DNA from: Polyangiaceae bacterium
Lineage (GTDB): Bacteria; Myxococcota_A; Polyangia; Polyangiales; Polyangiaceae
Length of the DNA: 8,370 bases
Direction: 5' to 3'
NCBI GenBank assembly: GCA_025934595.1
Contig: JAICXU010000102.1
Span: 1-8,370, forward strand
Shown here piece after piece: positions 1 through 5,370 of this stretch (position 1 is the first letter of the stretch; every line of letters begins with the position of its first letter). Made by a program: the position numbers and the translations under genes. The notes under the pieces were generated by a model. It was not told the origin of the DNA. It ran no database searches and saw only the letters and a list, made by a program, of their open reading frames with translations.

Positions 1-654
1 CGTCTCGTCCTGGATGGCACCGCGTCGATGGGATATCGAGGCGACCAAGCTCCGGGTGCGAAGCTCGCGTTCGCGTCTCTCGTCGCGGCATCTCTCGCGC
101 GTATCGCGCTTTCTCGCGGAGATCCCGTCGGGCTCACCTTTCTCGGTGGCAGCGAAAAAGCACGGTCTTTGCCCGTGTCGAGCGGACGCGAAGCGTTCGA
201 GCGGCTGCTGGCGCTTCTCGAATCGGCAGATGCAGCAGGAGACGCGATCAAAGACGCGAACGTGCTCGACCGCGGGCTCGGCGCGATCGCGCGATCGGCG
301 CGACGTGGATCGATCGTGGTGATGCTGAGTGATTTGCTCGATCTGCCGAAAGAAGCGCCCGAGCGCGTCGCCGCCGTCGCATCGCGAGGCCGCATCGTCG
401 TGGTCGTTCAGACGCTCGACCCGGACGAGGTCACGCTGCCGTTCGACGGCACGATGCGACTTCGTTCGCTCGAAGGCGACGTCGTCGTCGAGACCGACGC
501 CGAGGCGGCCCGCGAAAAATACCAAGCAGCTCTTGCCGAGCTCACGTCGACGTGGGAGCGCGCGCTCGTCGCTCGCGGCGCCCGCTTCGTACGCGCGCAG
601 ACCGACGCCGATCCCGTGCGCGTCGTGCGATCGATTTTGGAGGCGGCGTACTGA
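1..654 (+). CDS. DUF58 domain protein (vWA-like), 5' partial
   Basis: This is the C-terminal 217 codons of a protein whose start lies left of the window; the frame is open from base 1 to the TGA at 652-654. The visible part begins inside a vWA-like fold, with LVLDGTASMG at window codons 2-11. This is the position of the DxSxS metal site, here D-G-T-A-S. The pattern of a basic and hydrophobic helix, then GDPVGLTF, then a strand ending in VVMLSDLLD is typical of DUF58. The later PDEVTLPFDGT and a tail rich in ETDAEAAREKY also match the family. DUF58 proteins usually sit between a MoxR AAA+ ATPase and BatA-type membrane proteins and are thought to act in envelope or complex assembly; that role is family knowledge, not shown here. 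The stop overlaps the next start (TGATG), so the two are probably translationally coupled. Confidence 0.88.
   Translation, partial: RLVLDGTASMGYRGDQAPGAKLAFASLVAASLARIALSRGDPVGLTFLGGSEKARSLPVSSGREAFERLLALLESADAAGDAIKDANVLDRGLGAIARSARRGSIVVMLSDLLDLPKEAPERVAAVASRGRIVVVVQTLDPDEVTLPFDGTMRLRSLEGDVVVETDAEAAREKYQAALAELTSTWERALVARGARFVRAQTDADPVRVVRSILEAAY
639..643 (+). promoter_or_regulatory. Ribosome binding site deciding the BatA-type start
   Basis: GGAGG lies 10 bases before the ATG at 654, inside the last codons of the DUF58 gene. It supports starting the next gene at 654 rather than at the in-frame upstream start at 552, which would add 34 Arg-rich residues unlike the family and overlap DUF58 by about 100 bases. 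Confidence 0.7.
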
Positions 655-2615
655 TGTCGTTCGTCGCATGGCTCGCTCTCGGCGTGGGCATGCTCGTCGC
701 GCTTCCTTATCTCGCGCATAGGCTCCGACGAAAGCGCGCCGACAGCAGGCTCTTCGCACCGGCCCATCTCGTTCCGCCCGCGCCGCCTCGCGCGCGCCGG
801 CGATCGAGCCTGGAAGACCGAGCCCTCTTCGGGGTGAGAGCGCTCGCCGTTCTCGCGCTCGCCGTGCTCGGTGCTTCGCCGCTCGTGCGGTGCTCGCGCC
901 TTTCGCTGCAGCGAAGCAGCGGAGCGTCGGTCGCGCTCGCGATCGTCTTGGACGACTCGATGAGCATGCGCGCGAAGAGCGGAAATCAAAGCCGATTCGC
1001 ACGCGCACGCGATGCCGCACGCGAGCTCCTTTCTTCCGCTCGCGAAGGCGATTCGGTCGCCATCGTGCTCGCCGGCGCGCCTCCGCGCGTGGCGCTCGCC
1101 GCGACGACGCACCTCGGCGAAGCGCGCGCGTTCATCGATCAAGCGCAAGAGAGTGATCGCGCAACCGATCTCGAAGGCGCGCTCGCGCTCGCACGCGGCC
1201 TCGTGGCGGACCTTCCTCAAGTGGACCATCGCATCGTATTGCTGAGCGACATGGCCGACGGAGATCCGGAGGGTGCCCCTCTCGGCCAGGGGAGCACCGT
1301 TCCTTTGTGGGCGCCGCTCGCGGAGCTCCGACAGCCAGCGTCCGATTGCGCGGTGCTCGCGGCGGACCGATCCGGTAAGCAGCTGCGCGTTCGCATCGCG
1401 TGCAGTCACGACGCGACGGCGGCGGGTCGTGATGCCGTCGCTTACGCCGCCGATCACGAGATTGCGCGCACGCACGTCCCCGCGGCAGCGGGCGCAGATG
1501 CGTTGATCACGTTGCCCGACGATGCGGCGAACGAGCTCACGGTGAAATTGTCCGGTGACGATGCGATCGGCTCGGACGATGCAGCGCCTGTCGTACTCGA
1601 AAGCGGGCCCGGTGCGATCGCGGTCGTCGCTGACGCGTCGGAAGAAACGGCGGCGACCGGCGGCGCTCCGATCGTCGAGCAAGCGCTCGCCGCGCTGAAG
1701 GGGCCGACGCCGACGAGGCCGATTCCGATCGTGCCCGATCGCGTCGAGGACCTCTCTGCCTTCATCGGCGTCTTGATCGACGATCCGCCGGGATTTACGC
1801 CGGAACAGCGACACGCGCTCGGAGATTTCTTACGCGACGGCGGCGAGGTCTTGCTCGCGCTCGGTCCCAAGAGCTCCGCCGCGCCGCTCGGTGCGACGCT
1901 CGAGCCTCTCGTTCTGCATGCGGTCGGATGGAACGAAAATAAATCGCCCGCCGCCGATCCCGCGAAGAGCGCGGCGCGATTCTCCGACATGGCTGCGACG
2001 CTCACGAACCTCGGCGCGAATCGTCGCGCCGTGATGTCCGCCGACGATCTCGCTGCGCTCGAAACCCTCATTCCGTGGACCGACGGCGCGCCGCTCGTCG
2101 CGCGCAAGAATGTCGGTCGCGGCGAGGTCACGATCGTCACGTTGCCGTTCAACGTCGACGCGAGCGATCTTCCGCTGCGGCCAGGTTTTTTGGCGCTGCT
2201 CGATGCGTGGGAAAATGCGGTCATCGAGCGATCGTCGCCGAGGCGGCAGTCCGTCGGAAACGCATGGACGTTTCCGGCGACGAGCTCGGTGCGCATCGAC
2301 GGTCCTGCCGGTCCGCTCGCAGTCACGCGCGACGGTGACGTGCTTCGCGCGGAGCCGAGCATCGTCGGCGCGTATCGCGTGACGTTCGATGCAGGAAAAA
2401 CGGAGCGTCGCGTGGCTGCGCCCGTGACCCGCGAGCTGGATCTGCGCCCCCGCGCCGTCGCAGAAAATGCGATTACCTCGTCGGTGGGAACGACGCGATC
2501 GCAAGTCGACGTTTCGTGGGCCGTCGCTCTCGCTCTCCTTGCGCTCGTGGCCGGAGAGCTCGGCCTTCGCGTGCGTGCCGCGAGGCGACCGATCGAGGAA
2601 GAGGGGCTTGCATGA
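654..2615 (+). CDS. BatA-type membrane protein with vWA domain
   Basis: The product is 653 residues from the ATG at 654. An N-terminal membrane segment (about 3-21) is followed by a basic loop and a second segment (about 60-78), the layout of the BatA / aerotolerance-regulator N-terminal domain. A periplasmic vWA domain follows with a good MIDAS: D100, S102 and S104 in LDDSMSM, T171 in ATDLEGAL, and D199 in LLSDM. Around residues 320-420 there is a glutamine-amidotransferase-like region (IDDPPGFTPEQ, then LRDGGEVLLALG). A conserved-looking segment near 488-520 contains GRGEVTIV and LPLRPGF. A last membrane helix (about 621-640) leaves a short acidic tail inside the cell. The family works with MoxR ATPases and DUF58 proteins, probably as a metal-dependent adhesion or assembly module; the substrate is unknown. 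The gene is coupled to DUF58 by TGATG and its stop overlaps the ATG of a 13-codon frame at 2612. Confidence 0.9.
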   Translation: MSFVAWLALGVGMLVALPYLAHRLRRKRADSRLFAPAHLVPPAPPRARRRSSLEDRALFGVRALAVLALAVLGASPLVRCSRLSLQRSSGASVALAIVLDDSMSMRAKSGNQSRFARARDAARELLSSAREGDSVAIVLAGAPPRVALAATTHLGEARAFIDQAQESDRATDLEGALALARGLVADLPQVDHRIVLLSDMADGDPEGAPLGQGSTVPLWAPLAELRQPASDCAVLAADRSGKQLRVRIACSHDATAAGRDAVAYAADHEIARTHVPAAAGADALITLPDDAANELTVKLSGDDAIGSDDAAPVVLESGPGAIAVVADASEETAATGGAPIVEQALAALKGPTPTRPIPIVPDRVEDLSAFIGVLIDDPPGFTPEQRHALGDFLRDGGEVLLALGPKSSAAPLGATLEPLVLHAVGWNENKSPAADPAKSAARFSDMAATLTNLGANRRAVMSADDLAALETLIPWTDGAPLVARKNVGRGEVTIVTLPFNVDASDLPLRPGFLALLDAWENAVIERSSPRRQSVGNAWTFPATSSVRIDGPAGPLAVTRDGDVLRAEPSIVGAYRVTFDAGKTERRVAAPVTRELDLRPRAVAENAITSSVGTTRSQVDVSWAVALALLALVAGELGLRVRAARRPIEEEGLA

Positions 2616-2653
2616 CTCCCGTCGATCTGTGCTTTGATGCGAAAGCTCGATGA
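2612..2653 (+). other. Possible 13-codon leader/relay ORF
   Basis: The frame encodes MTPVDLCFDAKAR and then stops. Its ATG overlaps the stop of the BatA-type gene (ATGA, 2612-2615) and its stop overlaps the ATG of the lipoprotein gene (ATGA, 2650-2653). A very purine-rich stretch at 2594-2605 (GAGGAAGAGGGG) sits 6 bases upstream, a far better ribosome site than anything before 2650. It could carry ribosomes across the gap so that the lipoprotein is made by re-initiation, or be chance. No function is claimed for the peptide. Confidence 0.3.
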
Positions 2654-3207
2654 TCCGGAGAATCTTTTTTCTGTCGTTTGCCGCGTTCGCATGTGCGTTT
2701 CTCGCCGCGTGTCACAGCGCGGGCCCCTACGGTCATGCCGTCACGTACGCTCCCCTCAGCGACGAGCAAGACGCGCTCGCAACGGCGCGGGAATACGACC
2801 CCGTCATGTTCCAGCGCAATCCGGAAGAGTGGCACAAGAGCCCCGTTTCGCTCTTCGGCGTGGTCACGAAGCGCGCACCGGGCGCGAACGGCGCGGCCTA
2901 TCTCACCGTGAGCGTCCGGCGCCTCGAGCCACGCAATCTCTGCGAGAACATGAACGACGAAGACTCGTGTCGCGTCACGGTCAGCGATGCCGACTTCGGC
3001 GTCGTGCACGCGCTCGTGAAGCTCCGACCGGACGACGACGTCGGACCGAAGAGCGTCGGCGTGAACTCGCTTCTTCGCTTCATCGGTGAGTTCGGCGAAG
3101 AGGTGGACACCGGCGACGGCGCTCCGATCTTGCGCGCGAGCTACTACCGGCACTGGCCGCCGTTCTTCTACGTCACGAAATCGGCCGCGCGCGACATGCG
3201 CCAATGA
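2650..3207 (+). CDS. Slp-like outer-membrane lipoprotein
   Basis: The product is 185 residues with a clear lipoprotein signal: MIRRIFF, then a hydrophobic core and lipobox L-A-A-C with C21 as the lipidated residue. The next residue is H, with no Asp at +2, which suggests the outer membrane. The mature part reads like a small OB-fold. F54-Q-R-N-P-E-E-W leads into the strand VSLFGVV, and the C-terminal half has LLRFIGEF followed by APILRASYYRHWP. This order (nPeeW, G-V-V strand, late G strand, Y-x-HW) resembles the Slp starvation lipoprotein family, but that is my reading by eye. C98 and C107 flank an acidic loop and could form a disulfide. The ATG has no good ribosome site of its own, and its TGA overlaps the hutF ATG, so the gene probably belongs to the upstream operon. 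Confidence 0.8.
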   Translation: MIRRIFFLSFAAFACAFLAACHSAGPYGHAVTYAPLSDEQDALATAREYDPVMFQRNPEEWHKSPVSLFGVVTKRAPGANGAAYLTVSVRRLEPRNLCENMNDEDSCRVTVSDADFGVVHALVKLRPDDDVGPKSVGVNSLLRFIGEFGEEVDTGDGAPILRASYYRHWPPFFYVTKSAARDMRQ

Positions 3208-4364
3208 TACGCATCGAAGGCGGCGAAATTCGGCTGCCGGCGTTGGCTACCGCGCACTCGCATGCATTTCAACGTGCGATGCGCGGCACGGCGCAACGGG
3301 GGCCTTCCGACGTCACGAACGATTTTTGGTCGTGGCGCGACGAAATGTTTCGCGCGGCGACCAGCCTCACGCCGGAGTCGATCGCGAAAATCTCGCGCGT
3401 CGCGTTCGACGAGCTCGCGCGTGCAGGCGTGCGCACGGTGGGCGAGTTCCACTACATTCATCATCAGCCCGACGGCACGCCTTACGACGATCGCACGCTC
3501 ATGAGCGACATCGTGATCGACGCCGCGAAAGCAGCGGGCCTTCGCGTCGCTCTCTTGCGCGTCGCGTATCACCGTGCGGGACCGGGGAGGGAAGCCGAGC
3601 CCGGGCAACGTCGCTTCTGCGATCGGTCCGTCGACGACGTCCTTCGCGATGTCGAAAAATTGCATGCAAAATACAAAGATGATCCGCTCGTGAGGATCGG
3701 CGTCGCGCCGCATTCGGTGCGTGCCGTGCCCCCGGAATGGATCGAGGCGCTGGCGGGATTCGCGGCCGCGCACGACATGCCGCTTCACATGCACGTCTCC
3801 GAGCAGCAGCGCGAGGTCGAGGAATGCATGGAAGAAACGGGCAAGCGTCCGGTGGAGCTCATTGCAGAAAAAGGCGGGATTTCGGCTCGATTTTGCGCAG
3901 TTCACTGCACCCAAGTCTTACCGCACGAAGCCAACATGCTCGGCGCGGCGAAGGCCTTCGCGTGCATTTGCGCGACGACGGAGCGTGACCTCGGCGACGG
4001 TCTGCCGGATCTCGGAGCCCTTCGATCGTTCGGCGCTCGCCTTTGCATCGGCATCGACAGCCACGTCATCACCGATCCTTTCGACGACATGCGCGCGCTC
4101 GAAACCCAGGAGCGGCTACGCACGCGGAAGCGCATCACGTTCACATCGAGCGCAGGCGAATCACCGGCGGAGCAATTGTGGCGTGACGGATCGCTGCACG
4201 GCGCGCTCGCGTGCGGGTTCGACGACGCCGGGGGCGATGTCGTGCTCGATCGAAATCATCCGACCCTGGCGCTCGTGCGCGAAGATCGCCTCCTCGACGC
4301 CGTCGTCTTCAGCGGCGGCCCGCAGCTCGTCTTGGCTCCCCGGCTCGATGCGCGTCCTGAGTAG
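3204..4364 (+). CDS. hutF: Formimidoylglutamate deiminase
   Basis: This amidohydrolase converts N-formimidoyl-L-glutamate to N-formyl-L-glutamate and ammonia in histidine degradation (EC 3.5.3.13). Family-specific stretches are plain: AHSHAFQRAMRG, NDFWSWRDEMF, EFHYIHH, GQRRF, PHSVRAV, MHVSEQQREVEEC, and GIDSHV. The metal ligands H18, H20, H197 and D285 and the catalytic E200 and H234 are present. The spacings from H197 (37 to H234, 88 to D285) equal those I recall for Pseudomonas HutF. At 386 residues it is shorter than the usual 450 or so: only 17 residues precede the first metal His, and the C-terminus stops just after FSGGPQLV. The start overlaps the preceding TGA (ATGA) and no upstream in-frame start is apparent. 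No other hut gene is in the window. A related deaminase specificity is possible but less likely. Confidence 0.9.
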   Translation: MIRIEGGEIRLPALATAHSHAFQRAMRGTAQRGPSDVTNDFWSWRDEMFRAATSLTPESIAKISRVAFDELARAGVRTVGEFHYIHHQPDGTPYDDRTLMSDIVIDAAKAAGLRVALLRVAYHRAGPGREAEPGQRRFCDRSVDDVLRDVEKLHAKYKDDPLVRIGVAPHSVRAVPPEWIEALAGFAAAHDMPLHMHVSEQQREVEECMEETGKRPVELIAEKGGISARFCAVHCTQVLPHEANMLGAAKAFACICATTERDLGDGLPDLGALRSFGARLCIGIDSHVITDPFDDMRALETQERLRTRKRITFTSSAGESPAEQLWRDGSLHGALACGFDDAGGDVVLDRNHPTLALVREDRLLDAVVFSGGPQLVLAPRLDARPE

Positions 4365-4373
4365 GGAATGCGC

Positions 4374-5258
4374 TCATAGGCTCTTGTAGTACTTCTCGAG
4401 CGCGTAGAGATCTTCGTCTCCGTAGCCGTCTTCTACCGCTTTTTCGAGCGCGCGCGTGATCTCGCGCTGCACGGGAAGCGGCAATCCCACCTCTTGTTGC
4501 AGCTGCACGTTGAGGAGCGCGTCTTTCAGTCCGAGAGCGAGCGTGAACTCGGGCGAGTAATCTTTTGCGAGCATCTTTTCGCGCTTCGACACGTAGCTCG
4601 GTGATGCGAATGCGCCCGAGCAAAAGGCGTCGATCACGACGCGGCGAGCGAGACCGGCGCGTTCGCCGAGCGCGAGCATGCTCACGAACGCGGCGAGATG
4701 ATGCGCGCCGACGCCGTTCAAGACGACCTTGAGCGCTTGCCCTTGTCCGATGTCACCGGCGTGGATCATGCGCCGGCACATCGACAAGATGACCGGCTGT
4801 GCACGCATCACGTCGTTCAAGCGTCCGCCGACCATCGCGACGAGCTCGCCGCGTTCGGCGGGGCCGAGCGATCCCGAAACCGGCGCGTCGACGAATCGAC
4901 CGCCCGCCGCCTTCACGAGCTCGGCGGCTTTGAGCGCGCCTGCGCGTCCGACCGTGGACATGTCGACGAAGATCGCGTCTTTTTCGATCCCGACGAGCGC
5001 TCCATCTTGCCGCTCGAGGACGTCGAGAAGCGCGGCTTCGTCCGCGAGCATCGTGACGACGACGCGTGCACCTTGCACGCATTCGCGCGGGCTGCCGCGC
5101 GGGATCGCGCCGAGCGACGCGAGCGCGGTCGACCGATCTTGCGAGCGATTCCAAACCGCCAGCGGGAAGCCTTTTTTCGCGATGTTCGTGGCCATCGGGC
5201 CGCCCATCGCGCCCGTCCCGAGGAACGCGACCGGCACGACGGCACCACTCGGAGGCAT
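4374..5258 (-). CDS. Beta-hydroxyacid dehydrogenase (HIBADH/GLYR family)
   Basis: From the ATG at 5258 the product is 294 residues, the normal length for 3-hydroxyisobutyrate dehydrogenase relatives. The Rossmann start FLGTGAMGGPM is at residues 12-22. DAPVSGS (124-130) is the substrate-binding motif, and GQGQALKVVLN carries the catalytic K177 and N181. A second Lys in the LGLKDALLN motif follows. The end of the second beta strand reads VWNRS, where an Arg after Asn is typical of NADPH-preferring glyoxylate/succinic-semialdehyde reductase relatives; this cofactor call is inference, and the substrate cannot be read from sequence. Two upstream in-frame ATGs exist, at 5321 (+21 residues) and 5372 (+38). 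The added sequence is Pro/Ser/Gly-rich, and the 5372 start would overlap the uvrB start codon and a palindrome, so I prefer 5258. None of the three has a good ribosome site. The 3' end faces hutF with 9 bases between. Confidence 0.87.
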   Translation of the reverse strand: MPPSGAVVPVAFLGTGAMGGPMATNIAKKGFPLAVWNRSQDRSTALASLGAIPRGSPRECVQGARVVVTMLADEAALLDVLERQDGALVGIEKDAIFVDMSTVGRAGALKAAELVKAAGGRFVDAPVSGSLGPAERGELVAMVGGRLNDVMRAQPVILSMCRRMIHAGDIGQGQALKVVLNGVGAHHLAAFVSMLALGERAGLARRVVIDAFCSGAFASPSYVSKREKMLAKDYSPEFTLALGLKDALLNVQLQQEVGLPLPVQREITRALEKAVEDGYGDEDLYALEKYYKSL

Positions 5259-5334
5259 CGAGTTGCCAGATCGACTCGGCGGGACGGGACCCGCCGAACC
5301 GCTAGGGTTGTCCTTCGGCATCGTTTCGGTTGTA

Positions 5335-5351
5335 TCACGCGGGCCGCGTGA
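5335..5351. repeat. 17-bp palindrome, candidate operator
   Basis: TCACGCGG, one G, CCGCGTGA: two perfect 8-base arms around a single central base. It ends 19 bases before the uvrB ATG and lies 77 bases upstream of the preferred start of the divergent dehydrogenase. A one-base centre cannot form a proper hairpin loop, so a protein-binding site for a dimeric regulator is the simpler reading. The regulator is unknown, and the sequence is not a LexA box I recognise. Confidence 0.5.
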
Positions 5352-5356
5352 CGGGT

Positions 5357-5362
5357 TATTCT
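5357..5362 (+). promoter_or_regulatory. Weak candidate -10 element for uvrB
   Basis: TATTCT matches four of six bases of the -10 consensus in an otherwise GC-rich divergent region. If used, transcription would begin within a few bases of the uvrB ATG at 5371, giving a leaderless or nearly leaderless message. That would agree with the lack of a clear ribosome site there. The 5335-5351 palindrome would cover the spacer and -35 area. No good -35 is visible. Confidence 0.2.
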
Positions 5363-5370
5363 GATGGTTC

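Noticed and set aside
552..653. Upstream in-frame start for the BatA-type gene
   Set aside because: It would add 34 Arg-rich residues overlapping DUF58, while ATG 654 has GGAGG 10 bases upstream and the family-typical N-terminus.
408..1814. 468-codon open frame on the - strand
   Set aside because: It is antisense to the DUF58 and BatA-type genes, its product is Arg/Ala/Glu-rich without recognisable motifs, and such shadow frames are expected in GC-rich coding DNA.
1454..2692. 412-codon - strand frame spanning the end of the BatA-type gene
   Set aside because: Ser/Ala/Arg-rich shadow frame that crosses the start of the lipoprotein gene; no domain visible.
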